From contig CM045731.1 in the NCBI GenBank assembly GCA_024760905.1, positions 49,646,501-49,710,500 of the forward strand: a stretch of DNA of 64,000 bases. Direction: 5' to 3'. Source of the DNA: Plotosus lineatus. Its lineage: Eukaryota > Chordata > Actinopteri > Siluriformes > Plotosidae. Position 1 is the stretch's first letter; each line of letters begins with the position of its first letter. A program made the position numbers and the translations under genes. The notes under the pieces are model-generated. The model saw only the letters and a program-made list of their open reading frames with translations, was not told the DNA's origin and ran no database searches. Below are positions 39,374-50,747 of this stretch, piece by piece.

Positions 39374-40070
39374 GAGCAACTGTAAAAAGAACCAGCCCAG
39401 GGTCATCAGTCAGTCGTTCTCGAAGGTTATGTAATTTCCTTCTCAAAGATGGCTGATTAATAATTCCCAGAGTTGGTTGACGCACCAGAGCATGCAATTT
39501 ACCAAACTGTCCTTAGTCTCAGTCCCGGAGTCTGGCACTGCCACAGACATCTCTGATGTACACTACACATTTAACATGCATCGATTTTTCCCCTGCATCC
39601 TTAGAAAAGTCTCTTGAATACATTTCAGAGGTTACTTCAGACTGTGTCCCTTGTTCTCATTAATAGTTTCTCATTTCTGATTTCTAAAAAGGTGAACTCT
39701 GATGGGTGGAGGTTTTTTTTTGTGTGTCTATACCGAACCCACCATGCACTGTTGCTGTAAACTATCATCTCTCATTAGAGGAATTAAACCCAACCCTAAT
39801 AAAAGCCTTGATACATTGTGTAGGTCATTGCACCTCCTAGTGTTATTACAGTTAATACAGTTTGTGAAGTAGGGAAAAAAGCGAGTAATAAATCCTTACT
39901 GTGAAGTGACTCAGGTAGAACATGAAAACATGTCTTTTGCATATAAATGCACTGAGGCATATACAATGGGTTCATGCAAATAAGCAGACATTTGTGTGAT
40001 TTATGTGAATGTACTTTCAATTCAGGAGTTCACGTTTTTTGTCTGATTTGCCACTGTAGTATCTGTGTAC
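39374..40070. other. intergenic, nothing recognised
   Basis: Unique-looking sequence. Confidence 0.5.
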
Positions 40071-40074
40071 TGTT

Positions 40075-40185
40075 GTTTATGCTGTTAACTTGCCTTATAT
40101 GAGCAAACGGCGCTGTCCCAGGTGTTCCCTGCCCTTGCCCAGAGTCAGCTGAGATGGGTGCCAGCTTCCCCGCGACCCTATGAGA
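40075..40185 (+). repeat. L2-like SINE tail fragment
   Basis: GTGTTCCCTGCCCTTGCCCA to CCCGCGACCCTA, the tail module of families A and S2. Confidence 0.6.
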
Positions 40186-40186
40186 T

Positions 40187-40394
40187 TTCCTTTCGGCGTT
40201 TTCCCTTTATCATGGGTTGCCACAGCAAATGACTCGCACATTTGATTTGACATAGATTTTTACGTCGGATGCCCTTCCTGATACAACCCTTTATCAAGGG
40301 ACAGAAACACACTGATGGCTTTGCAGCTACTCTTTACGAAAGTCAGCAATGGTTCTTTTACCTGCCTCTCACCATAGACGGTGAGAGACATTTG
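40187..40394 (-). repeat. SINE family S2, head-truncated, RTE-like tail
   Basis: Minus strand, TTTCCTTTCGGCGTTTTCCC through CGGATGCCCTTCCTGATACA to the CATAGACGGTGAGAGACAT block, where it stops. Confidence 0.75.
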
Positions 40395-40611
40395 AGTAGA
40401 TTGTAACTTGTAAATTTATTTAAAAATGTAAGTAAAATCACCAGATGATTAAAAAAATATACATATTTTGAATGTAACAAGAATTTTGGAAGGTTTTTGC
40501 TTACTTTTGCTTTGCTAAATAATTACATCTGACCACTTAATTGCATCACATCGCTGTGATGTAAAGGTTTAGTCAACCAGCTTCTTGTAAATGTGGTCTC
40601 GTACTGTAGAA

Positions 40612-40816
40612 CAGTGTTTCCCAACCTTTTTGAGCCAAGGCATACCTTTTACATTAGAAGAATCACGAGGCACACAACGGAACAAAAATGATACTGCCCT
40701 CTAGCAGAACAGTACTGTTATTACATGCTAAGTGAAATCGGTTAATCTTCCGCGGCACACCTGATGATTTCTCACGGCACACTAATGTGCCGCGGAACAG
40801 GGGTTGGGAAACACTG
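40612..40816. mobile_element. hAT-type MITE
   Basis: Ends CAGTGTTTCCCAACC and, on the other strand, CAGTGTTTCCCAACCCC. 205 bp. The flanking 8-mers CTGTAGAA and CTGCATGA match at five of eight positions, as expected of an aged target duplication. Confidence 0.75.
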
Positions 40817-41040
40817 CTGCATGAACCCCGAAGTAACTGGCACATGATTTTAAATTTAGCCAATGGCTGAGAGCTTTTGTTTCTCTCTCCTGCTGGTTGG
40901 TTGCAGATGATGTGTACACCTCTCTTTTTTCTCCTTCGCACACAAGTTATCAACATAATTCCTTGAATTGTGAAGTAAATTTTTTTGCGTGTTTTTAATT
41001 ATTTAAGCCCTATGATGCCACTCAAACAATCATCTCCAGC

Positions 41041-42050
41041 TTCTGGTAAGGAGCCTAAGCACTTTATTCATAAATAAATATTATCACAGTACAAAATTAA
41101 AAAGTTTTTACTCTATCATTACTACAGTTTACTTCATTATTAGTGTATTAATGCGTAATACAGACAGTCGTCGACTTCCGACCGCTTTTGGTTCCGGCAG
41201 ACCGGTCGTAAATCGATCTGGTCGTATGTCGACTTTCCATCCAAATACACTCACGCCAAACAAAAACGGATGAATAAATCTCGCGCATTTAAATCTATAC
41301 ATCTATTTTCAATTCCATGTCACTGTGATACGCAGCGGAGAGCCAATCCTTTCTGTACTCCATCGTGTGGGCGGGTTCGATAGGTTCAAACTTCAATTTT
41401 ATTGGATTATAACAACAGGCACAGACTGCGTGTGGTGTTTGAGTAATGAGAGAAATTTCCCTCATTTTGATCAGCTCATTTGCATGAAGCCAAACACAGC
41501 TGGCAAACAAACACAAATGGATGGACATGGAAAAACTTCAACCCGCAGACCAGCTGATTGCCAAATTTTGGGATGCGCTTCCTGTCACATAAATACTGCA
41601 GCGTGTGAGTCCAATAAAATTAGAGTTTCAAGGTGTCGGACCCGCCCACGCAGAAACGATTGGCTCTCAGCTTCGCGCCACAGTGACATGGCATTGAAAA
41701 TAGATGAATAGATTTACTCTGAGCAGTTAGAAAGTGAATCTGCATCATCTCCTGCTTGGCCTTTTAAGATGCTGGCGCTGCCGACAGTGCAAACAACTGT
41801 CGTACGCAACACTCGCACTGCACTGCCATGAATCATGCTTCACCATTTTTGTGGTCGTAAAGTCGATCAGACGTAACTCGCATAGGTCGTAAGTCGACAG
41901 CTCACTGTACTGTCTATAGAATGTGTTTAAGAAGCATATATGCATGTAATATCATACTTTGGGTTTTAAAACAGTGTCAATAACTTGCGGATTTTCTTGA
42001 TCCACCGGAAGGGCCGGAACTGAACCATCGTGAAAAACGGGGGCCGACTG
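41041..42050 (-). mobile_element. TA-flanked MITE, family M2 copy, interrupted
   Basis: On the minus strand it starts CAGTCGGCCCCCGTTTTTCA at 42050 and follows the M2 element at 47813 (GGTTCAGTTCCGGCC versus GGTTTGGTTCCGGCC). Its interior is split by the foldback element 41161-41907 and its far end is missing; the left limit is approximate. Confidence 0.7.
41161..41907. mobile_element. foldback MITE nested in M2, TA target
   Basis: Ends CAGACAGTCGTCGACTTCCG and, on the other strand, CAGTGAGCTGTCGACTTACG; TA at 41159-41160 and 41908-41909. Inside, about 115-base inverted arms lie at 41289-41410 and 41600-41713, sharing for instance ATCTATTTTCAAT and AGAGCCAATC. No transposase. The 128-aa plus-strand and 77-aa minus-strand frames are read through the arms and are not genes. 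Confidence 0.8.
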
Positions 42051-42052
42051 TA

Positions 42053-43775
42053 CTTGCTTCGCTGATGTTTTCAGTTGGCCAATTGAACCAATTCACATCA
42101 ATGATTTATGGCTGCAGGGACAGTTGTCCGAGTAATAAGGTGCAATTAAATGCACAATCTGTTCACAAATGTCAAGTGTTTAGAATTACACTAATCCGCT
42201 GTAACGTTAACACCACTTGACTGGACTGCAGTTTGGCAGTTCCATACACATGAAGTTGCAACACATTGTGTGTTCTGACTCCTTTATATCATGGCCTGCA
42301 TTAACAGCTTGAATAGTTTGTGCTATATTCGCTCTTCTGTGGCAACAAACCAGACGTACTAGCCGTCTCTCCTTATGCCCATCAGTGAGCCTTGGGCTCA
42401 TCTGCTAGATCACTGGTTGTGCTGTTTGGAACAGATCGGTAGTCCAATGTGTACCAGAAACACCCCAGAGGACCTGCTATTTTGAAAATGAATGGACCCA
42501 GTTGTTTAGCCATCACAGTGTGATCCTTGTGAAATGAACTCATTCTTCAACTTGCCCATTTTCCTGCTTACAACACATCAATTTCACAGACTGACGGTTC
42601 ACATTCTGCCTAAAGGAGTGCACTGCTTTGAAGGAGGCACTGTAAAGAGACTATCATGAGATGTTCTTCACTTTACATATCAGTGATCATGATTGGATTT
42701 TAATGTTCTGGTCGATTAGTGTTTGTTTATTCAATCCTGGCTGCCTGTATAGAAGCGCATTATCAAAGACCAAACAAAATACCAAGAATATTTGCTGCGA
42801 TAATTCAAACATTGGTCTTGGTGTGCATTGTTCAGAGTTGCATTTTTTTGCATACAGTAAGGACAATGATTCTTCAGTTTGACCAGTGTACATTTACTGT
42901 ACATGCATGGTCTATGCTCTCAGCACAACTCAATTTACGCCCACTTCCTGATCAGTGGGAGAGGAGAAGAGAGCTGAAGCTGCAGCTGTGTGGGATACGA
43001 TCAGCGCTCAGAGAGCAAAAGAAAGCGAGGCAAGGAAGAGAGAAAACGAGAGCTTGTCCATAAGGAGCGTTAATCCACGCAGTTACTTCCTTTGATGGTT
43101 TTCCCATCGTCCCTGTTTGGATATTTATGTGATCTGAATTTGAAATGAGTCTGGTAAGAAGTGATGCATGTTGATGATTTGATTCTGTAAGCAAGAAAGT
43201 GGAGGGAAGGAGCCGACCGATCCATGACCGAGCCATTGTTTTGGTGTACAGTATACTGTTGACAATGTTGCTGAGGGCTCTCCCGTCTTCCTTTTAATCT
43301 TTTGTCAGATTAACACATTCAGTGGACTGCTGATGATAAACCTTCACTAGCATTTTCTTCTTTCATGCCATCCACCATTTTTATTCAATTTGGTCAGGGT
43401 ACTTGTGCATCCACAGACATTAACTGTGTGATACCCTAAAGCATACATTTCATATAGTCAGTTAATATGCGACCACTGGCTGGGATTATTGAGGCCATCA
43501 TGACCCAGCAGGCAGAGTTTGGAGTCTTCTACAAAAATATGCATTTACCTGAGAAACGTGAACGTCTGCACTGTATACGTTGAAGCCATCATGTCCACTT
43601 GTGACAGACGTAGCTGTCATGTCATGTTCCATATACATTTTTACCTCCATGGAAATCTGAATTAAAATCCAGTAAGCCATGTATGCTTCAGAAATGCCTT
43701 CAAGGGTGCTAGCACAGCAATGTAAAATAAAGCATGCAGGGCATTTACACCTGAGCCGAATTGTTCACCAGACCA
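42053..43775. other. unique-looking sequence with a possible 5' exon
   Basis: At 42940-43153 a purine-rich stretch leads to ATGAGTCTG followed by GTAAGA, which could be a first exon with a start codon and donor at 43153. Nothing else supports it. Confidence 0.3.
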
Positions 43776-43779
43776 GAAC

Positions 43780-43845
43780 TTCTGTAGCATCCAATAACTA
43801 GGAGTTCAACTCCTCCTGGAGGCCATTGCAGGTTACCCTCTCAGT

Positions 43846-43900
<55 letters not shown>

Positions 43901-44145
43901 TTACCGGTACCCAGTACCGTATTTTTTGCTGGTGGACAGAGGCACACTTGTAGTTAAGTCCCCGCCCAGGGGTTCTAGGATGGTGGGGGTCTACTTGGGA
44001 ATTTAACCCTCCAGCTTCTCAATGTTTTACTGGTACCCATTTATACAGCTGAGTGGACAGCGGCATGCTTGAATTTGCCCAGGGATCTTGGCATGATGGT
44101 GGTCTGACAGGTTTGAACTCCTGACCTGTTCACTTTGAGCCCAGC
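43780..44145 (-). repeat. SINE family S1, diverged copy interrupted by TA array
   Basis: CTAGGAGTTCAACTCCTCCT, then AGGTTACCCTCTCAGTGTAT, a (TA)n/T run at 43857-43902, then a repeated GGTACCCA block and GAGGCACACTTG. Partial duplication inside the copy. Confidence 0.6.
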
Positions 44146-44586
44146 ACCTGGAAAGTAAGGTAAGCTTCCTGACTCTCATTTATTCCAATGGAGGTGCGTG
44201 AAAAACTCGTGGCCTAATGCTGGTTGGTTGACCCCCGGAAGGCTGAAAATCATTTGCTGTGATGCCATTCCAGCTATGTAGACCACGGCTTAAATGCAAC
44301 GCTAGTCCATCATGTGCAAAAACATTGGCACATTTGTTCACAAACAGGGGCAATATAGTACTGATGACACCACCTGCCATGTTTTGGAAGGTGGGAAGAA
44401 ATCTAATCTGACCACCTGTTGCAGTACTTACACAAACTCAGAACATGATGCTGTAGTCATTAATTAGCTTGAATGGATGCCAACATCCGAAATGTGAAGG
44501 AGTGCTGAACCTGTAACGGGGAACTGGCACTAAATACAGAACAGTACTGAAAATTCCTGTGAGATGAGAGAACCATGTGCTTAAAT

Positions 44587-45161
44587 CAGTGGTTCCTAAC
44601 TTGGGTTCGATCGAACCCTAGGGGTTCGGTGAGTCGGTCTCAGGGGTTCGGCGGAGCCTCTGCCACGGACGTCAAGACACACCCAACTCATCATGTCAAT
44701 AATGATGACATGCCCTGCTTGGCCATCACTGGCTGCAGATGATCACATTACATTGCTTGGTCAATCAGTGCCGTGAGGAATTTAGCGCGATCAGTAGTCA
44801 ATGTGTGAAGTGAGATTTTTTTCGGAATATTTTAATCCATACTAACTATGGCGAGCAAAAAAAGAAATTTGTCGGACGAACATGTACTACATGGATTCAC
44901 ATGCATCATGGAACGTGATGGGACTCAGCGTCCTATCTGCATGATTTGCAATGCCAAGTTGAGCAACTCTAGTGTCACACCGGCAAAACTAAAGGAACAC
45001 TTTGTGAAACTGCATGGAGTTGGGGAATACAAGAACACAACAGTACCTATGTCTTGAATTTGTAAAAAATCATATTTTTATTTTTCACTGATGAAGGGTT
45101 CGGTGAATGTACATATGAAACTGGTGGGGTTCGGTACCTCCAACAAGGTTAAGAACAACTG
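44587..45161 (+). mobile_element. hAT element with perfect 8-bp target duplication and BED-finger frame
   Basis: Ends CAGTGGTTCCTAACTTGGGT and, on the other strand, CAGTTGTTCTTAACCTTGTT. The target copy GCTTAAAT is at 44579-44586 and 45162-45169. Sub-terminal GGGGTTCGG motifs recur near both ends. Length 575 bp, so it is non-autonomous, but it keeps the coding start described next. Confidence 0.92.
44848..45057 (+). CDS. 69-aa BED zinc-finger protein, truncated hAT transposase start
   Basis: Intact frame inside the hAT element. It opens MASKKRNLSDEHVLHGFTCI, like the start of the ZBED5/FAM200-type transposases, and has a BED finger with Cys31, Cys34, His51 and His56. It stops shortly after the finger, so it has the DNA-binding part of a transposase without the catalytic domain. 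Whether it is expressed is unknown; it may simply be the remnant left when the element was internally deleted. Confidence 0.65.
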   Translation: MASKKRNLSDEHVLHGFTCIMERDGTQRPICMICNAKLSNSSVTPAKLKEHFVKLHGVGEYKNTTVPMS

Positions 45162-45169
45162 GCTTAAAT

Positions 45170-45690
45170 ATAGTGAAAACACAAACATGGTGCTTCAGCA
45201 CCAGAGATATTAGGCGAAGATAAAATGATGTAGTCACTTTGCGAAAGCATGCACACCCTCCGTGACATGAAATGCTGGCAACCCACCTCTTTTCGAACAT
45301 GCATATTTGGGTGTGGTCTAAAGCATTTACAGGCAAAGTACCATCCAGCTCACGAATGAGCTCACAGATGCCCATTATTGGCTGGTGATTGCTGTGAGTG
45401 GCGGGGAAGTGAGTATATGCCCTCCCTCCCTCCCGTGAGAGCTCGGCCAATTGGATCCCATTGATCCCCGGTCACAGACAGCTGTGGAATTAAACTGGAT
45501 TCGAACATGCCGTCTCCAGGTTAGTAGTCACGCATATTGATGTGCCACTTGGGTGCTCCTTAGTGAGCTTGTTTGAACTGGCCAGAGAAACAAGGTTCTT
45601 ACTGATGTTTGTTTATTTATTTATCTGATTCGCTGCCCCCTCCCCCGCTCACACAATTGTGCACAATAGTATTTCTCGTTCTCAGCTATC
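45170..45690. other. intergenic, nothing recognised
   Basis: Unique-looking sequence; CCCTCCCTCCCTCCCG at 45420-45435 is a short C-rich run. Confidence 0.45.
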
Positions 45691-45692
45691 AG

Positions 45693-45957
45693 CTATCACT
45701 GTCCCAGTGCGGCTAACAGGGTTATCAAAGGCGGGCCATGTCTCACTGTTTATGGTGAGAGGCATGTAAAAGAACCATTGCTGACTTTCGTAAAGAGTAG
45801 GCTGCAAAGTCGTCAGCGTGTTTCTGTCCCTTGCTAAAAGGGTTGTGACAGGAAGGGCATCCGACCTAAAAACCTCTGCCAAATCAAATGTGCGAATCAG
45901 ATGATTCGCTGTGGCGACTCCCGAGTAAAAGGAAAAAAGCCGAAAGGAAGACAGACA
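45693..45957 (+). repeat. SINE family S2, head-truncated, RTE-like tail
   Basis: CCCAGTGCGGCTAACAGGGT to CAGATGATTCGCTGTGGCGA and AAAGCCGAAAGGAAG. Best example of the RTE-like tail on the plus strand. Confidence 0.8.
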
Positions 45958-46183
45958 GCTATCAGCTGTTGAAAGGTGACCAATCACAGCAGAGTAGGCT
46001 CAGGAAGTGAGTGGAAACCAATGAATGGGAGGTAGCAGCCAAATAGGTCTATGTCACACACACTAAAAATCAGTGGGGCGGTGGGGGGTGGCGTGGCATG
46101 TGGAAGCAGCTTCCTGAAGAACAGGAGTTTTATGACTTTTCTGAATGATTCATAATTTGGTGTTCTACTGGTGTCCGGAACGA

Positions 46184-46185
<2 letters not shown>

Positions 46186-46223
<38 letters not shown>

Positions 46224-46236
46224 ATGGATGGATGGA
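46186..46236. repeat. (GT)n-(GATG)n microsatellite
   Basis: About 18 GT units followed by GGATGGATGGATGG. Confidence 0.95.
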
Positions 46237-47085
46237 ATCAATCATAATCGTTGGTGAAAAGTGACTTCAGTGACTTTCTATCCATAAACCTACCGAGGTA
46301 GATTCTTACTAATCACATTTTCCGTTTTTCCTCCATAGCCCTGTCTCGCATGCAGACGTTTTCACAACAGTCACACAAACAGTGTGGACAGACAGACCAT
46401 CTGCTTCCTGTTAAAGCACCGTGCATGAGCTGAATTGTACATGTGTAAAGTTCCATCTTGTCAGACTCTGTATTTCTCTTTGTAGCCACGATGAAGTCTG
46501 GGTCTGATCTGAAAACAGAACTGCACTAAACAAACACCAAGGCCCAGCTTCAGTCTTTTGTATATTACTCTGATAAACTGTGATGCTTTACAATGTGCAA
46601 GGTCAGCAGTCCCCATGTCAGATTGTACGATGAAGATCCTCCTAATAAGCCGCCTGCGATTTACAAAAACTATGCTTTGGTTACGTCATTCATTAGTCTT
46701 ATCTTGGCTTTTGTTAAAAGAAAGTGAACTTATTTTTTCCGTCCATGTGCATGTTTACTTGCATTTAGTCATCACCATAGCTGTATTTGTAGTTCCCTGC
46801 CACCTAATGTTATCCTATTGATGGCTGTAACGTTGCTCACACTGACCTCAAACCCCCCCCCCCTTTAGAATTTGTGCATTGCTACTTTCCACCCATGTTG
46901 GCAAATCCACCTGAAAGCAATATGGTCCTGGCTTCAGTGTTGGAACTGTATATTTTGTGTGGGGAAAAGCTACTAAACATAACTCTAATTTTCGTTTCCT
47001 ATCCTCATGATTGAAGGTCAGGGGTCATGAATGCATACATGACCACTCTTCACTGCTTCCACTCTCCACTGCTGTGGTTCAACAT
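46237..47085. other. intergenic, nothing recognised
   Basis: Unique-looking sequence with a C-run at 46853-46863. Confidence 0.45.
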
Positions 47086-47089
47086 TTTC

Positions 47090-47312
47090 TGAGGCTGAGC
47101 TAAGTCAGTGGATCCTGAATCTACTTCCAACCTGCATATTTACACCTGGGGCAGTCCAGAATAACCAGTTAGCGTAATGTGCATGTATTTGGACTACGAG
47201 GAAATCCGAGCACTTGGAGGAAGCCCATGCAAGTAGATGGAGGACGTGCAAACTGGATCCAAGGACTATTTATCTGTCAGGTGGATGTGCTAACCAACCA
47301 GTACCCCACTGT
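47090..47312 (-). repeat. SINE family A fragment
   Basis: GAGGCTGAGCTAAGTCAGTG side at left; GGTGGATGTGCTAACCAACC head at right. Confidence 0.6.
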
Positions 47313-47810
47313 GACAAATGTACAAAATACCTTTCATGCCATGTGATGTTTAATGAGCTGTTTCTGGAGGATTGTCATTTTCCTCAGTGATATTTTTACA
47401 GCTCATTACTCAGACCAAGCAGGGGGTTGCAAAAGAAATCTTTTTTTTTTAAATGGTTCTTTTTGTGGAATTATTCTGCGAAACTTAAACAATAATAAGG
47501 AACCAATTAAATCTGCAAAGTTCCACTTATTATAAGGAACCTATTATATCAGACATGTAGATGATCTCTGTCTTTTTTATTTTTTTTTTTTAATCTCTCG
47601 GGGGCTGTCGGAATGGGTTCCTTCCGTCCGTCTGTCACACTTTAGTTTCCGGACATTTATTTGCTGCTTGCTGAAGCTGAGGCTTTCAAACTTGCTATGC
47701 TGGCTTCCTAGTATGAGTGCCAGGATGAGTGTGTGTGAGTGACCTTGACCTACTTTTTAAGGGCACAGGGGCAAAACCGTATATTTGGTTTCCAGATGTG
47801 TACAGTAGGC
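47313..47810. other. intergenic, nothing recognised
   Basis: Unique-looking sequence with T-runs. Confidence 0.45.
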
Positions 47811-47812
47811 CC

Positions 47813-49384
47813 TCGTTATTCGCAGGGGTTTGGTTCCGGCCCCTCCCGCGAATGAAGATAATCCACAAGTTCTGTAGTAAAACCCCATGTATCATATAAC
47901 ATGCATGAATGATCAACCAGAAGTAAAATACTACGTATATATTGTATGCACTAATATGCTTCTTAAACACATTCTATAGACAGTCTTACTCATGAATACA
48001 GTATTAATATAGGAAAATGTAGTAATGATTAAGAAAAACTTAATTTTTTACTGTGATATTTGTTAATAAAATATAAACATTATACAGCATATATATATAA
48101 AAGAACACCTTTAAATGTGTTTTCCTGACACATACAGTACTGTAGTTTTCAAAAATGCCCACTAGAGGAAGGTATTGCATTAGGCAAGAGATGACCAAAT
48201 TCAGGTATGAACTGCATTCAGTCTGAGCAGCTCTGCCACGCCCCTTAGCCGGAGCAGGTAGAAAACAGAGTTCTAGAGTGAGAGAGTTAGAGAGCGTTAC
48301 AAACCAAAGAAGCGGTAACGTGATGAGAGTTAATCCTCTGGCGCAGAGGTGAGCGTACTTTTGTTTATTTGTGAGTAGATGAAAATAGTGAATTCAGCTG
48401 TGAGCCACCGAGCAGCTCAGCCACGCCTCTCAGCCGAAGCGGAGAGAAAACAGTTAGTTAGAGGCACAGCGCCAAAATCAAAGTCCCCCAAAACACAGAC
48501 CATAACAAAAAGGACACAAAAGAACAAGAACTGTAACAATTTGGATAAACAAAATGAGAAACATGTTACACCACAGTAAATAAAATCACACACACAAACA
48601 TTCTAAACATTAACTTGGGTACTGTTTATTTATTTTTTTATTTTATTTATTTATTTTTTGATTGATTAACTGGATTTTTTTTTTTTTTTTTTTTTTTACA
48701 CCCAAGCCTAGCGGCTCATCAGGCCGGTGCTTATCCCCGGTTTCCGTAGCATGAAGTAATTAGGAGTTGAACTCCTCCTGGATGGGACGCTAGTCCATCG
48801 CAGGTTACCTTTCCAGTATATTTTACTGGTACCCATTTATACTGCTGGGTGAACAGAGGCACACTTGTGGTTGAGACCTTGCCCAGGGGTCTTAGCACAG
48901 TGAGGGTCTCAGTGGGATTCGAACTCTTAACCTCCCGATCATGAGCCCAACACTCTAACCACTACACCACCGGCTACACTTAGGTACTGTACTGGAATAA
49001 TAATTGAAAAAAACTTTAATAGTGGAGTGTTTTACAACAGTTCAGATGATTATTCCTCTTCAGGCACTTGAGAGGAAACTGTCATTTCTTTCGGAGAAAG
49101 TCTTATTTCTTCAGAAGAGACATCCAACGTCATTACCTTTTTCTGGCGCTTAGCCTGCATTTGAGTGACATCATTGAGCTTAACTGGTAATTAAAACACA
49201 CTTAAAAAAATAAAGGCTCATTGACAACTTGTGCATGAATGAGGAAAAAAGGGGCATTACATCATCTCAACCAATCAGCAGGGAGGACAGCCATCGGTTG
49301 AATTTGATTGACATGATAGTTGCTCGGCGGTCTGCAAATATGCAAACCGTGAGTGCAAAACCGCGAATAGTCAAGGATCTACTG
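47813..49384 (+). mobile_element. TA-flanked MITE, family M2 reference copy
   Basis: Left end CAGTAGGCCCTCGTTATTCG, right end on the minus strand CAGTAGATCCTTGACTATTC; TA at 47811-47812 and 49385-49386. The interior has a partial tandem duplication (GCCACGCCCCTTAGCCGGAG at 48236 and GCCACGCCTCTCAGCCGAAG at 48419) and a nested S1 SINE. No transposase. Confidence 0.8.
48697..48976 (-). repeat. tRNA-derived SINE family S1 copy nested in M2
   Basis: Minus strand from ACACCCAAGCCTAGCGGCTC to ACCACTACACCACCGGCTA, with a T-run at 48676-48697 as the reverse of its A-rich tail. Confidence 0.85.
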
Positions 49385-49683
49385 TACTTGCCACACACTG
49401 AAGCTTGGGCTTTCAAACTTGCTATGCTTGTTCTATATTGGAATATTATGAAATGGTTGTTTCTGTTGGAGTGCCTGGACCGCTGTGGTCTATTTATTTA
49501 ATGTCTGTTCATCAGACATATAACTGGATGATGTCGGCTCATTCAAAGTGAAACAGGAATGTTGGAGTTGGTTATTAAACCATTCCACTGTGCACTCGTC
49601 TGTTCATGACTTGCTGACTCATGGTGAGATCCCCAGCTTCCAGTCCAGGCTTTCACCTTTCATAATCTTCTAAACCTTTCAAC

Positions 49684-49843
49684 TTTTCACCTTTTTCCAG
49701 GGGTCACCACAGCGAATCATCTGATTCACATGTTTAATTTAGCATAGGTTTTTATGTCGGATGCCCTTCCTGACACAACCCTTCAGCAAGGGGCAACAAC
49801 ACGCTACCAGCTATGTAGCTACTCTTTACGAAAGTCGGCAATG

Positions 49844-49874
<31 letters not shown>

Positions 49875-50036
49875 GCCTCTCACCATAGCATAGACCGTGA
49901 GAGACATGACTGGCCTTTGATAACCCAGTTAGCTGCACTGGGGCAACAGTGACAACCTTGTGGAGAGTGGGACTCGAACCCCCAACCTTAGGATCAGTGA
50001 TCCAGTGCCCTATATCACCAGGCCACCACTGTCCCT
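49684..50036 (-). repeat. SINE family S2 copy with RTE-like tail
   Basis: Full minus-strand copy: CCAGGGGTCACCACAGCGAA tail at left, B box as GGGACTCGAACCCCCAACC, head AGGCCACCACTGTCCC at right. A 27-base T-run interrupts it at 49843-49869. Confidence 0.85.
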
Positions 50037-50064
50037 CCACCTTTCATAATCATGATTTGATTAC

Positions 50065-50262
50065 GATTTACTGCCATTTGGCAGATTCCCTTCTCCAGAG
50101 CAATTTATAGTTTTTATCCCATTTATACAACTGAGCACTTTAGGATTATGGGTCTTACTCAAGGGCCCAACAGTGGCAGCTTGGAGATACTGGGGCTTGA
50201 ACTCTTGCCTTCCTGACCAATAACCCCAGCATTTTAACCATTGTGCCACCACTGTCTATCAG
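50065..50262 (-). repeat. tRNA-headed SINE family D copy
   Basis: GCCATTTGGCAGATTCCCTT tail, ATTTATACAACTGAGCA, CTCAAGGGCCCAACAGTGGC body, ATTTTAACCATTGTGCCACC head. Confidence 0.7.
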
Positions 50263-50747
50263 TTACTATCTGGTTGAGGCGACTCTCCTTTCAAACCTAT
50301 TGCAGCTAATTAGCATTTAATTCTTAATCCATTTAAACTAATTGTAAACAGTGGGTTGACCTTATATAAGCCAGCAGTCTGAAACACCCTTTTGTGGTTT
50401 GGCATCTCTTATGGAAATGTTTTGTTTTATGATGTAACTCAGAAGATTTTTTCCTTTTAATCTAATGCAACAGTTCTGAGAGAAAAGTGCCTGTCTAATG
50501 TATTCCTAATGGCTTTTTGGATGATTTTGCTTTAAATTTGTTGTTCGCAGATGTTGCAGAAGGACATGCGGTCCATTTTTGCAGTTTCTCAAACATCTCG
50601 AGACAGATGTACTGAACTGTGCTCCATATTTATATGCATCTTCTTTTAAGATGTAATGGAATTATTGTTAGACTTCATGGCCTTTTGGGCTTGGGATCTA
50701 GTGAAACATGCTAAATATTTCCTCAATGCTTCTGCTCTCTGCAGTCT
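50263..50747. other. intergenic, nothing recognised
   Basis: Unique-looking sequence. Confidence 0.45.

Noticed and set aside
41295..41711. 128-aa plus-strand and 77-aa minus-strand frames
   Set aside because: They run through the inverted arms of the foldback element; no family resemblance and mirror-image content.
48379..48579. 66-aa basic frame (KSPKTQTITKRTQKNK)
   Set aside because: Lies inside the M2 MITE in A-rich sequence and has no homology that I recognise.
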